From contig NZ_JACHMH010000001.1 in assembly GCF_014204915.1 (NCBI RefSeq), positions 3,245,001 through 3,309,000 on the forward strand: DNA of 64,000 nt. The letters are read 5' to 3'. The position numbers and the translations under genes are program-made. This DNA comes from Crossiella cryophila (GTDB lineage: Bacteria > Actinomycetota > Actinomycetes > Mycobacteriales > Pseudonocardiaceae). Positions 9,886 to 20,823 of this stretch are shown piece by piece (within the stretch, counting starts at the first letter, position 1; every line of letters begins with the position of its first letter). The notes under the pieces are model-generated. The model searched no databases and was not told the origin of the DNA. It was given only the letters and a program-made list of their open reading frames with translations.

Positions 9886-10428
9886 TCAGCCCTGTTCACG
9901 CAGGGCGGCCCGGCGCGGTTCGCCCTCGCGTTCGAGGTGTCCGATCAGCCCGCGCAGGGTGGTGGCCAGGGCCTGGCGGCGCGAGCTGGACAGCTCGTCG
10001 ACCACGAAGGACTCCTCGGCGTTGAAGGCAGGGAACAGCTTGCGCATCAACCGCTTGCCCTTGGTGGTCAGGTGCAGCACCACCAGCCTGCCGTCCGCGG
10101 CGTGCTCGCGCCGTTCGACCAGGCCGCTCTGCTCCAGGGTCTTGACCACCCCGGTGAGCGTGCCCTTGGTGATGCCTGCCTCCGCGGCGACGTGCCTGGT
10201 CTCCATGTCGCCCCAGATCCAGACCACCCAGAGCACCACGAACCCGGTCCAGGTCAGCCCGGCGGGCCGGAGGATGACGCTTTCCATGTGATTGCGCACC
10301 GCGACCGCGGCCCGGTGGATGTTGGCGACCGCCGCCATCGCCTCGAAGTCCAGCGGCAGGTCGCCGAGCCGTTCCCGGACCGCGTGCTCGGTCTCCTGGA
10401 CGGTGCGCTGTGTGGTCACAGCGATCAT
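9886..10428 (-). CDS. MarR-family transcriptional regulator
   Basis: A 180-residue winged-helix regulator, somewhat longer than the usual ~150. The recognition region is VAAEAGITKGTLTGVVKTLE followed by a wing RREHAADGRLVVLHLT, and long dimerisation helices lie at both ends. ATG 10428 was chosen because the open frame further upstream (to 10557) runs through the promoter region and gives a low-complexity extension. It sits between the two divergent transcription units that carry its likely operators (9812-9829 and 10604-10621). A weaker half-site with CATTTGGGGCCAAACG lies at about 10555-10570 near its own promoter. It is probably a repressor released by a pathway ligand. Confidence 0.88.
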   Translation of the reverse strand: MIAVTTQRTVQETEHAVRERLGDLPLDFEAMAAVANIHRAAVAVRNHMESVILRPAGLTWTGFVVLWVVWIWGDMETRHVAAEAGITKGTLTGVVKTLEQSGLVERREHAADGRLVVLHLTTKGKRLMRKLFPAFNAEESFVVDELSSSRRQALATTLRGLIGHLEREGEPRRAALREQG

Positions 10429-10603
10429 TGTGCGGGTAACCGGGCGCGCCGACCGAGTGAACGTGTCAGGCGTGCCCAAATCGTTTGCTTCCCCGATAGT
10501 GGACTGGGCGCCTCCACGGGCCGGTGCATGCGCATGCAAATGGGCACCAAAGTTCATTTGGGGCCAAACGATTGACCCTTGTGTGCCCTGCGGCGCCTAC
10601 GTA

Positions 10604-10621
10604 TTGTTCGGGTCCAAACAA
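10604..10621. promoter_or_regulatory. MarR operator, copy 2 (ligase/decarboxylase promoter)
   Basis: TTGTTCGGGTCCAAACAA lies 18 bases before the ATG of the glutamine-synthetase-like gene. It is identical to the 9812-9829 copy except at one central base. Confidence 0.75.
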
Positions 10622-10639
10622 CTTTCCGGAGGGTCGGGC

Positions 10640-11983
10640 ATGGCCGAAAGTGCGGGTGAGCGGGCCACGGCCGTCGCGTCGGCGCTGGCCGCGGACGGCG
10701 TCGACCTGATCCGGGTGCTCTTCCCCGACCTGCTGGGCATCCCGCGTGGCAAGGAGATCCCGGTCCGGCTGCTGCCCGAGGTGGCCGAGCGCGGACTGTC
10801 CTTCTGTCGGGGCGTCTACTACACCAGCGCGCGGGGCGAGAACATCGCCGCGCCGACCGCGCTGGCGGCCGGACTGCCCGATGTGGTGGCCCGGCCGATC
10901 CTGGACACGGTGACCCGGTTGCCCTGGGCCGACGGACTGGCCTGGTGCGTTGCCGAGGTGTCCGAGCCGGGCGGGTCGCCCGCGGTGGAGGATCCGCGGG
11001 CGGCCCTGCGCCGGGTGCTGGAGCACTTCTCGGCCGAAGGGCTCAGTCCGGTGGTCGGTCCTGAGCTGGAGTTCTTCCTGCTGGAGGAGGCGGATGGCGC
11101 TTTCCGCCGGTACGGGCACGGGCTGGGCAACGTCTACACCACCGGCCTCAAGGGCGATCCGCGCGGACTGCTGCCGCACTTCCTGCGCGGCCTGACCGGG
11201 ATGGGCCTGGACATCGTCGGCGGCAACCACGAGTTCGGCTCCGGCCAGTTCGAGATCAACCTGGGCCACACCGGCGCACTCGCCGCCAGCGACGCCTGCT
11301 TCGGCTTCAAGCTCGGCGTGCGCGAACTGGCCGCCACCCAGGGGCTGCACGCGACCTTCATGGGCAAGCCGTTCAACGACGACGGCGGCTCCGGCTTCCA
11401 CCTGCACCTGTCCATAACGGACGGTGCCGGGGCGAACCTGTTCGACGATCCGGACGGCCCGCACGGCCTGTCCGAGCTGGCCCTGTCCGCGGTGGCCGGG
11501 ATCCTGGCGCACGCGCCCGCGCTGACGGCGTTGCTGGCGCCCACGATCAACGCCTACCGCCGGTTGCAGCCGGACACCCTGGCCCCGTTCCTGGTGGACT
11601 GGGGCCTGGACAACCGCTGTGCGCTGGTGCGGATCCCGCCCGAACGCGGCGGCGGGGCCCGGCTGGAGGTCCGGCTGGGCGATGCCGCGGCCAACCCGTA
11701 CCTGGGCGCGGCCGCGGTGCTGGCCGCCGCCTACCTGGGCATCAGCGAGAAACTGCGGCCCGGCGACCCGCTGATCGGCTACGGCTACGACCCGGCCAAG
11801 GCGGGCACGCTGCCCGGTGACCTGGGTGCCGCGGTGGACGCGCTGGTCGCGGACACCGCGCTCACCGAGCTGCTCGGGCCGGGACTGGTCGAGGCCTTCG
11901 CCGCGGTCAAGCGGTTCGAGGTGGCCGAGTTCGCCCGCTATGTCACCGACTGGGAGTTCCGCGAGTACGCCTACCACCTGTGA
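10640..11983 (+). CDS. Glutamine-synthetase-like gamma-glutamyl-amine ligase
   Basis: A class I glutamine-synthetase-fold ligase of 447 residues. It has the metal-binding ELEFFL, NHEFGSGQFEINL with both catalytic glutamates, GSGFHLHLS with the ATP/metal histidine, NAYRRL, NRCALVRIP and RLEVRLGDAAANPYL. The loop FPDLLGIPRGKEIP is characteristic of the PuuA/GlnA4-type paralogues, which join glutamate to polyamines or monoamines, rather than true GlnA. ATG 10640 follows CCGGAGGG. The next gene, a decarboxylase, starts 10 bases downstream. The likely role is glutamylation of the amine that gene produces, but the substrate is not shown by sequence. Confidence 0.85.
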   Translation: MAESAGERATAVASALAADGVDLIRVLFPDLLGIPRGKEIPVRLLPEVAERGLSFCRGVYYTSARGENIAAPTALAAGLPDVVARPILDTVTRLPWADGLAWCVAEVSEPGGSPAVEDPRAALRRVLEHFSAEGLSPVVGPELEFFLLEEADGAFRRYGHGLGNVYTTGLKGDPRGLLPHFLRGLTGMGLDIVGGNHEFGSGQFEINLGHTGALAASDACFGFKLGVRELAATQGLHATFMGKPFNDDGGSGFHLHLSITDGAGANLFDDPDGPHGLSELALSAVAGILAHAPALTALLAPTINAYRRLQPDTLAPFLVDWGLDNRCALVRIPPERGGGARLEVRLGDAAANPYLGAAAVLAAAYLGISEKLRPGDPLIGYGYDPAKAGTLPGDLGAAVDALVADTALTELLGPGLVEAFAAVKRFEVAEFARYVTDWEFREYAYHL

Positions 11984-11993
11984 GGAGCGCAAG

Positions 11994-13358
11994 GTGAATC
12001 TCCGGCACTGGCTGAGCGCCGCCGTTGACCAGCACGAGTCCTGGGCCAAGGGGTTCGGCGACTTCACCCCGCATCCGGCGTTGCAGGTGGACGAGACCCG
12101 CTTCGGCGAGGCACTCGGTGAACTGGGGGAGCGGCTGCGGGACAACTACCCGTTCTTCCACCCGAGCTACGCGGGCCAGATGCTCAAACCACCGCACCCG
12201 GCCGCGATCGTCGGGTACGTGGCCGCGATGCAGATCAACCCGAACAACCACGCCCTGGACGGCGGCCGGGCCACCGCGGAGCTGGAGAAGGAGGTCGTGG
12301 CCCAGCTCGCCGGGATGTTCGGCTACGACACCCACCTCGGCCACCTCACCAGCAGCGGCACCATCGCCAACCTGGAGGCGCTGTTCGTGGCGCGGGAGAC
12401 CCACCCCGGCAAGGTGGTGCTCTACAGCGCGGACGCGCACTACACGCACAGCCGGATGTGCCAGGTGCTCGGCATCGCCGGTGAGCCGGTGCCGGTCGAC
12501 GCCGGCGGCCGGATCGACCTGGACGCCCTCGAACAGCGGCTGCGGCGCGGGGACGTCGGCACCGTGGTGCTCACCCCCGGCACCACCGGACTCGGCGCGG
12601 TGGACCCGATCCACGAAGCCCTGGCGCTGAAGGAGACCTACGGCGTCCGGATCCACGTGGACGCGGCATACGGCGGGTTCTTCTCCCTGGTCGCGGGGGA
12701 GTTCGGCATCCCGGCCGAGCCGTTCCGGGCCATCGCGCGCTGCGATTCGGTGGTGGTCGATCCGCACAAGCATGGCCTGCAGCCCTACGGCTGCGGTGCG
12801 GTGCTCTTCGCCGATCCCGCGGTGGGCCGCTTCTACCGGCACGACTCGCCCTACACCTACTTCACCTCCGACGAGCTGCACCTGGGCGAGATCTCCCTGG
12901 AGTGCAGCCGGGCCGGAGCCGCCGCGGCGGCACTCTGGCTGACGCTGAAGGTGTTGCCGCTGAACAGATCCGGCCTCGGCGAGGTGGTCGCGGCCGGACG
13001 CCGGGCCGCGCAACGCTGGACCGATCTGATCGAGGACTCGGCCGAGCTGACCCTGTACCAGCGCCCCGAACTCGACATCGTCAGCTACTTCCCCACCAGG
13101 CCAACACTGTCCGAAGTGGACACCGCCAGCGCCGGGACGATGGACCGGGGCATGACCAGCCAGGCCGACCCGGTGTTCCTGGCCACCTACACCGTCACCC
13201 CCGAGGCACTGCGCCAACGTGGGCACCGGCTCAACGAGGACGCCGCACAGGCGCGGATCCTGCGCAGCGTCCTGATGAAACCCGAGCACGAGTCCACTGT
13301 GGACGCACTACATGCCAGGGTGGAAGGTCTGGTCCGCGGCGGCGATCCGCTCGCGTAG
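11994..13358 (+). CDS. PLP-dependent group II amino-acid decarboxylase
   Basis: A 454-residue fold-type I PLP enzyme of the glutamate/aromatic-amino-acid decarboxylase group. It has TSSGTIANLEAL, the cofactor aspartate in HVDAAYGGFF, and the Schiff-base lysine in VDPHKHGLQPYGCG. GTG 11994 has AGGAG about 9 bases upstream. It is co-transcribed with the ligase, so it probably makes the amine that the ligase glutamylates. The HGLQPYGCG variant and NNHALDGGRATAELE do not tell me the substrate amino acid. Its 3' end overlaps the convergent acyl-AMP ligase gene by 51 bases. Confidence 0.85.
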   Translation: MNLRHWLSAAVDQHESWAKGFGDFTPHPALQVDETRFGEALGELGERLRDNYPFFHPSYAGQMLKPPHPAAIVGYVAAMQINPNNHALDGGRATAELEKEVVAQLAGMFGYDTHLGHLTSSGTIANLEALFVARETHPGKVVLYSADAHYTHSRMCQVLGIAGEPVPVDAGGRIDLDALEQRLRRGDVGTVVLTPGTTGLGAVDPIHEALALKETYGVRIHVDAAYGGFFSLVAGEFGIPAEPFRAIARCDSVVVDPHKHGLQPYGCGAVLFADPAVGRFYRHDSPYTYFTSDELHLGEISLECSRAGAAAAALWLTLKVLPLNRSGLGEVVAAGRRAAQRWTDLIEDSAELTLYQRPELDIVSYFPTRPTLSEVDTASAGTMDRGMTSQADPVFLATYTVTPEALRQRGHRLNEDAAQARILRSVLMKPEHESTVDALHARVEGLVRGGDPLA

Positions 13359-14834
13359 CAGGTTCTTGCGCACCTTGCCCATCTCGTTGCGCGGCAGCTC
13401 GGCCACCAGCTCCAGGCGATGCGGCTGGTACCACTCGGTCATGCCGCGTTCGGTGAGGTAGGCGCGCAACTGGCTCAGCGTCGGTGGTGGACCCGCGGGC
13501 ACCACCACCGCGCAGGCCAGCTCGCCCTGGAACCGGTCGGAGTAGCCGACCAGTGCCACCTGGTCCACCGCCGGATGCCCGGCCAGCTCGTCCTCGACCT
13601 CCTTGACCAGGATCATCGAGATACCGCCGATCCGGTCCACACTGCGCCCGGTCACCCGGATCCCGCCGCGCCCGTCGGCGCGGGCCAGGTCGCCGGTGTC
13701 GTACCAGCCGTGCTCGGCCAGCACCCTGACCGCGCCGGAACCGGTGTCCAGGGTGGCCAGTGCCACCGCGGCGCCGCGGATGAACAGCCGGGACTCGTCC
13801 TCGTGCGCGCCGGGGGCCAGCTCGAACTCCAGGTGCGGCCCGAACCGGCCGTCGCTGTTGGTGGCGGCATCGGCCGGGTCATCGGCCCTGGTCCAGCTGA
13901 AACCGCCCTCGGTCATCGCCCACAGCGCCCGCAGTGGCAGCCCGAACTGCTCAGCCACCTCGCCGGGCAGCTGGCGTGGGATCGGCATGCCACCGGCCAT
14001 GACGCACCGCCAGGACAGCGGCAGCGGCTCGGCCCGGTGCGCGGCCAGCAGCGCGGCGATGAACGGCGGCGCGGCGGCCAGCACGGTGGCGCCCTGAGCC
14101 GAGATCAGCCGGTGCAGCCCGGCCGGATCCCACTCGTCCTGGTAGAGCGCGGTGCCGCCACGCAACAGCGGCAGCAGCACGCCGAAACCCAGTCCGGCGA
14201 TCCGGGACAGCGAGTGCGGGGTCACCGAGACCACCGGCTCACCCAGGTCCTCCTCGGCGGCGAAGCTGACCAGGTTGGCGTGCAGGGTGTTGTGGCTGTG
14301 CAGCACGCCCTTGGGCTCGCCGGTGGTGCCCGAGGTGAACAGCACCAGGAACACCCGGTCCGGATCATCCTCTGACCCGTCGTCCACCCCGGCCCAGTCG
14401 CCGTCGAGGAAGAAGGGCAGATCCTCGGCCAGCACGCAGGTCCGCGCGCCGGTCCACTGCTGGAACCGGGCCCGCTCGCGTGGCCCCATGCTCGCCATGA
14501 TCGGCGCCGCGATCGCGCCGAGGGCCGCGCAGGCCAGGGTCAGCGCGGCGTTCTCCCACCGGTTGGGCAGCTGGAAGGACACCACCGCACCAGGCCCGAC
14601 ACCCCTGGCCCGGAGCGCGTCGGCGAACCGGAACACCTGCCGGTGCAGCTCGCGGTAGGTCAGGCACACCGGTTCCGGCTGCCCGGCGACCTGGGCGACG
14701 ATCGCGCGGCGCTCCGGGAACTCCGCCACCGCCCGGCGTAGATCGGACAACACGGTCGTTTCCCGCCACACGCCCAGCGCGCGGTAGTGGTTGGCAAGCT
14801 CTCGATCCGGTGCGGAAATCCGAGGAATAGCCAC
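13308..14834 (-). CDS. Acyl-AMP/CoA ligase
   Basis: An ANL-superfamily adenylating enzyme of 508 residues that activates a carboxylic acid with ATP, normally to a CoA thioester. Motifs: LFTSGTTGEPKGVLHSHNT (A3), WAMTEGG (A5), YDTGDLA (A7), GRSVDRIGGI (A8) and RNEMGKVRKNLL (A10 with its catalytic lysine). The start is GTG 14834, giving VAIPRISAPDRELANHY; upstream sequence in frame is the promoter of the divergent SnoaL-like gene. It converges on the decarboxylase with a 51-base overlap. It may activate the acid made by the aldehyde dehydrogenase; it is most like cyclohexanecarboxylate/fatty-acid-type ligases. Confidence 0.85.
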   Translation of the reverse strand: MAIPRISAPDRELANHYRALGVWRETTVLSDLRRAVAEFPERRAIVAQVAGQPEPVCLTYRELHRQVFRFADALRARGVGPGAVVSFQLPNRWENAALTLACAALGAIAAPIMASMGPRERARFQQWTGARTCVLAEDLPFFLDGDWAGVDDGSEDDPDRVFLVLFTSGTTGEPKGVLHSHNTLHANLVSFAAEEDLGEPVVSVTPHSLSRIAGLGFGVLLPLLRGGTALYQDEWDPAGLHRLISAQGATVLAAAPPFIAALLAAHRAEPLPLSWRCVMAGGMPIPRQLPGEVAEQFGLPLRALWAMTEGGFSWTRADDPADAATNSDGRFGPHLEFELAPGAHEDESRLFIRGAAVALATLDTGSGAVRVLAEHGWYDTGDLARADGRGGIRVTGRSVDRIGGISMILVKEVEDELAGHPAVDQVALVGYSDRFQGELACAVVVPAGPPPTLSQLRAYLTERGMTEWYQPHRLELVAELPRNEMGKVRKNLLRERIAAADQTFHPGM

Positions 14835-14898
14835 GATGCACGATCGTGCCGGGGCACCATGGGCGCGTAAACACCCAGAACGAGCAAGGAGTGCCAAG

Positions 14899-15342
14899 GT
14901 GTCGGTGAACTCGGAGCTGCGCGCCACCCGTGAGGCGATCGTGCGGGAGCACATGGAGTCGGAGAATCGGCACGAGTTCGACGTCACCCTCGGCACCTTC
15001 GAGCACCCGCGCTACGAGATCGTCGCCACCGGGGACGTCTACGACGGCGCCGAGGCCGTGACCAGGTATTTCGACGAGAGCCGGACCGCGTTCCCGGACC
15101 AGCGCAACGAGCTGCTCGCACTGCACCACGCCGATGACGCGGTGATCGCGGAGTTCTTACTCAAGGGCACCCACCAGGGCCCGCTGCGCGGCATCCCGGC
15201 CACCGGGCGCGAGTTCACCGTGCGGGCCACCGCGTTCTTCGTCTTCGAGGGCGCCCACCTGGTGTGCGAGCGGGTCTACACCGACATGCTGAGCATCCTG
15301 GTGCAGCTCGGGCTGGCCCCGATCCAGGGCTTGTCCGGGTGA
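14899..15342 (+). CDS. SnoaL-like (NTF2-fold) protein
   Basis: A 147-residue ester-cyclase/SnoaL-type protein. The pattern GDVYDGAEAVTRYFDESRTAFPD is followed by ADDAVIAEFLLKGTHQGPLRG and a final FVFEGAHLVCERVYTDMLS strand set, as in this one-domain cone-shaped fold. Family members are cyclases, isomerases or dehydratases, or simply bind ligands; the substrate is unknown. GTG 14899 has AAGGAG seven bases upstream. It is divergent from the acyl-AMP ligase with a 64-base gap, so the two may be co-regulated. Confidence 0.78.
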   Translation: MSVNSELRATREAIVREHMESENRHEFDVTLGTFEHPRYEIVATGDVYDGAEAVTRYFDESRTAFPDQRNELLALHHADDAVIAEFLLKGTHQGPLRGIPATGREFTVRATAFFVFEGAHLVCERVYTDMLSILVQLGLAPIQGLSG

Positions 15343-15363
15343 GTTCGAGGTAGGTTTCACCTC

Positions 15364-16539
15364 ATGGGTGACCGGGTCGCAGTCGTGTGGGACGAGTCGT
15401 TTCTGAGCTACGACCTCGGCGGGGACCATCCGCTCAACCCGGTCCGGCTCGACCTGACCGTGCGGCTGGCCCGCTCGCTGGGCGTGCTGGACGGGGTGGG
15501 CCTGCACCTGCCGGTGCCGGCCACCGATGCCGAGCTGGAACGGGTGCACGAGCCGAGCTACCTGGCCGCGGTGCAGGCCGCGCCGACCTCGGCCTGGGAC
15601 GTCGGGCACGGCCTCGGCACCCCGGACAACCCGGTCTTCGAGCACATGCACGAGGCATCGGCGCTGGTCGCGGGCGGTTCGCTGGTCGCGGCCCGCGCCA
15701 TCGCCGAGGGCAGGGCGGACCGCGCGGTCAACCTGGCAGGCGGCCTGCACCACGCGATGGCCGGGCACGCGGCCGGGTTCTGCGTCTACAACGACTGCTC
15801 GGTGGCCATCGCCGACCTGCTCGCCCAGGGCGTGGAACGGGTCGCCTACATCGACGTCGACGTGCACCACGGCGACGGCGTGCAGGCGGCCTTCTACGAC
15901 GACCCGAGGGTGCTCACCATCTCCGCGCACCAGCACCCGCTGACCCTGTGGCCGGGCACCGGCTACGCCCGCGAGCTGGGCGTGGGCGCGGCCGAGGGCA
16001 CCTCGGTCAACCTGGCGCTGCCACCGCGGATCACCGACGCCGGCTGGCTGCGTGCCTTCCACGCCACGGTGCCCTCGCTGCTCAAGGCGTTCCGGCCGCA
16101 GGTACTGGTCACCCAGTGCGGCGCGGACACCCACCGCGAGGACCCCCTGGCCGACATGTCGCTGTCGGTGGACGGGCACCGGGCCACCTACCAGGCACTA
16201 CGCGAGCTGGCCGAGACCTACGCGGACGGCAAATGGCTGGTGCTCGGCGGCGGTGGCTACGCGCTCATGCGCGTTGTCCCCCGATCGTGGACGCACCTGC
16301 TGGCCACCGTCCTGGACCGCGATCTGGACCCTGACACCAGCCTGCCGGCGGACTGGATCGCGCACACGGCGCGACTCGCGCCACACGTGCCGCTGCCCAC
16401 CTCGATGACCGACGAGTGCGACCCTAGCTTTGTGCCATGGGACAACTCCGCCGAGGACGCGGTGGATTCCGCCATCCGGGACACCCGGCGAGCGGTCTTC
16501 CCGCTGCACGGCCTCGACCCCGATGATCCACGCGACTGA
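15364..16539 (+). CDS. acuC: Class I/II histone-deacetylase-like protein deacetylase (AcuC)
   Basis: A zinc hydrolase of 391 residues that removes acetyl groups from protein lysines. Motifs: GGLHHAM with the catalytic His pair, YIDVDVHHGDGVQ with zinc ligands, CGADTHREDPL with the second Asp, and the C-terminal LGGGGYA glycine loop carrying the active-site Tyr. The length and HEASALVAGGSLVAARAIAEG region fit AcuC rather than acetylpolyamine hydrolases. The next gene, 7 bases downstream, is a Pat-type acetyltransferase. The two would set the acetylation state of shared targets; acyl-CoA synthetases are the classical ones. Confidence 0.92.
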   Translation: MGDRVAVVWDESFLSYDLGGDHPLNPVRLDLTVRLARSLGVLDGVGLHLPVPATDAELERVHEPSYLAAVQAAPTSAWDVGHGLGTPDNPVFEHMHEASALVAGGSLVAARAIAEGRADRAVNLAGGLHHAMAGHAAGFCVYNDCSVAIADLLAQGVERVAYIDVDVHHGDGVQAAFYDDPRVLTISAHQHPLTLWPGTGYARELGVGAAEGTSVNLALPPRITDAGWLRAFHATVPSLLKAFRPQVLVTQCGADTHREDPLADMSLSVDGHRATYQALRELAETYADGKWLVLGGGGYALMRVVPRSWTHLLATVLDRDLDPDTSLPADWIAHTARLAPHVPLPTSMTDECDPSFVPWDNSAEDAVDSAIRDTRRAVFPLHGLDPDDPRD

Positions 16540-16546
16540 GGGACCG

Positions 16547-19267
<2,721 letters not shown>

Positions 19268-19275
19268 CTGGACAT

Positions 19276-20055
19276 ATGGTTGATCACATGCCACCTGCCC
19301 AGCCTGCCCACCGCGCCGGGGAACCGGTTCGCGACGGGATCCCCGAACACGGGCGGATCCCTCGTTACTACGCGGTCAAGGTCCAACTGCGCGCGGTGAT
19401 CGAGGAGCTGGGCCCCGGCACCATGCTGCCGAGTGAACGCGAGCTGGCGGAACGGTTCGGCGTGTCCAGGGTCACCCTGCGCCAGGCCGTGGGGGAGCTG
19501 GTGCTGGAAGGAAAACTGCAACGGCGGCACGGCAGCGGCACCAGCATCGCGCCGCCCAAACTGAGCCAGCCGCTGTCGCTGTCCAGCTACACCGAGGGCA
19601 TGCGCGCCCAGGGCGTGCGGCCGGGGCGCAACCTGATCACCCTGGAACGGCTCACCGCCGACGCCGGTCTGGCCATCGACCTGCGGGTCGAGGTGGGCGC
19701 GCCGGTGATCCACATCGAGCGGGTGCTGCTGGCCGACGACGAGCGGGTCGGGCTGGAGTCGACCTACCTGCCGGAGCAGCGTTATCCCGGGCTGCTGGAG
19801 GTCTTCGACCCGGCCGAATCGCTCTACGCCTGCCTGCAGCAGCAGCTGGGCGTGATCTTCGCCGAGGCGGAGGAACGGGTCGAGACGGTACTGGCCACCC
19901 CGCGCGAGGCGTTGCTGATCGGCACCAACCCGGCCCTGCCCATGCTGCTGCTGCACCGGATCTCAACGGATCAGCACGGCAACCCGATCGAACGCGTCCG
20001 CTCGCTCTTCCGCGGCGACCGGTTCAGCTTCGTCACCCACCTCAAACCGCACTGA
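19276..20055 (+). CDS. GntR/HutC-family regulator with UTRA effector domain
   Basis: A 259-residue repressor. The N-terminal wHTH (LPSERELAERFGVSRVTLRQ, then RRHGSGTSIA wing) is followed by a UTRA ligand-binding domain (SLSSYTEGMRAQGVRPG… ESTYLPEQRYPG…). This is the HutC/PhnF subgroup that senses small metabolites. It begins 9 bases after the acetyltransferase stop and could be read through from it, but its targets are more likely the aminoethylphosphonate operon starting at 22054. A candidate site there is at 21960-21987. A second ATG at 19288 is possible; neither start has a strong ribosome-binding site. Confidence 0.88.
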   Translation: MVDHMPPAQPAHRAGEPVRDGIPEHGRIPRYYAVKVQLRAVIEELGPGTMLPSERELAERFGVSRVTLRQAVGELVLEGKLQRRHGSGTSIAPPKLSQPLSLSSYTEGMRAQGVRPGRNLITLERLTADAGLAIDLRVEVGAPVIHIERVLLADDERVGLESTYLPEQRYPGLLEVFDPAESLYACLQQQLGVIFAEAEERVETVLATPREALLIGTNPALPMLLLHRISTDQHGNPIERVRSLFRGDRFSFVTHLKPH

Positions 20056-20767
20056 GGAACCCGAGCACCTCCGCCGCCCAGGCCGCGGCGTTCTCCTGCG
20101 CCACCGCGTGCCCGCCGGCCAGCTCCACCAGCCGCGCCCCGGGGATGCCCTCGGCCAGTACCCGGGAATGTCCTGGCGTGCACAGCACATCGCCGCGGGC
20201 CGGGAGCACGAGCGTGGGCACCCGGATACCGGGCAGCTCGGCCCGGACGTCGACGTCGAGGGCCATCGCGAGCTGGTCGAGCACGCCCGGTGTGGGGTCG
20301 TCGGCCAGCCACTTGGTCAGTCCGGCCACCAGCGCGGGCACGTCCGCGGTGGCCAGGTGGTCGGTGCTGTGGCACAGCAGGGTCAGGTACTCGGCCAGCG
20401 CCGCGTGCTCGCCGGACTCGACCAGCCGTCGCCAGAGCGTGAGGGCCAGGCGCAGGTGCGGTTCGGGGTAGCCGAAACCGGCGGTCAGGATCAGGCCGTC
20501 GACCCGGTCCGGATGGCGGGTGGCGATGCGCACGGCCACGGCGGAGCCGGTGGAGAAACCGAGCACGGTGAACGGGCCTTCAACCCCCTCGACCAGGCGG
20601 TCGGCCAGGCCGTCCAGGGTCAGTGGCTCGGGCGGGGTGGCGCCGGAGCCGGGGTAGTCCTGGGCGATGACGGTGTGCTCGCGGGACAGGGCGTCGAGGA
20701 TCGGGCCGAAGCTGTCCTCGACGGTGCTGCCGACGCCATGGGCCAGCAGGACGGTGTGGCGGGTCAT
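20042..20767 (-). CDS. Alpha/beta-hydrolase
   Basis: A 241-residue alpha/beta-hydrolase with the nucleophile elbow GFSTGSA (Ser), acid residue in ARGDVLCTP and catalytic His in AGGHAVAQE. The N-terminal HGVGST is the oxyanion-hole HG motif. The substrate is unknown. Its promoter region holds a palindrome (20784-20806) overlapping a TTGACC box, closely matching the site before the EF-Tu paralogue, so both may answer to the same MerR-type activator. It overlaps the convergent GntR gene by 14 bases. Confidence 0.85.
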   Translation of the reverse strand: MTRHTVLLAHGVGSTVEDSFGPILDALSREHTVIAQDYPGSGATPPEPLTLDGLADRLVEGVEGPFTVLGFSTGSAVAVRIATRHPDRVDGLILTAGFGYPEPHLRLALTLWRRLVESGEHAALAEYLTLLCHSTDHLATADVPALVAGLTKWLADDPTPGVLDQLAMALDVDVRAELPGIRVPTLVLPARGDVLCTPGHSRVLAEGIPGARLVELAGGHAVAQENAAAWAAEVLGFLSAV

Positions 20768-20783
20768 GATCGGGACGGTAAAT

Positions 20784-20806
20784 CCTCACACCGCTGTGAG
20801 GGTCAA
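20784..20806 (-). promoter_or_regulatory. MerR-type operator/promoter of the alpha/beta-hydrolase
   Basis: CCTCACA (20784-20790) and TGTGAGG (20795-20801) form an inverted repeat. On the reverse strand TTGACCCTCAC precedes the centre exactly as at 6999-7009 before tuf, and a TTACC-like -10 follows about 19 bases after the -35. Confidence 0.5.
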
Positions 20807-20823
20807 GCCGCATACTGGCCGGT

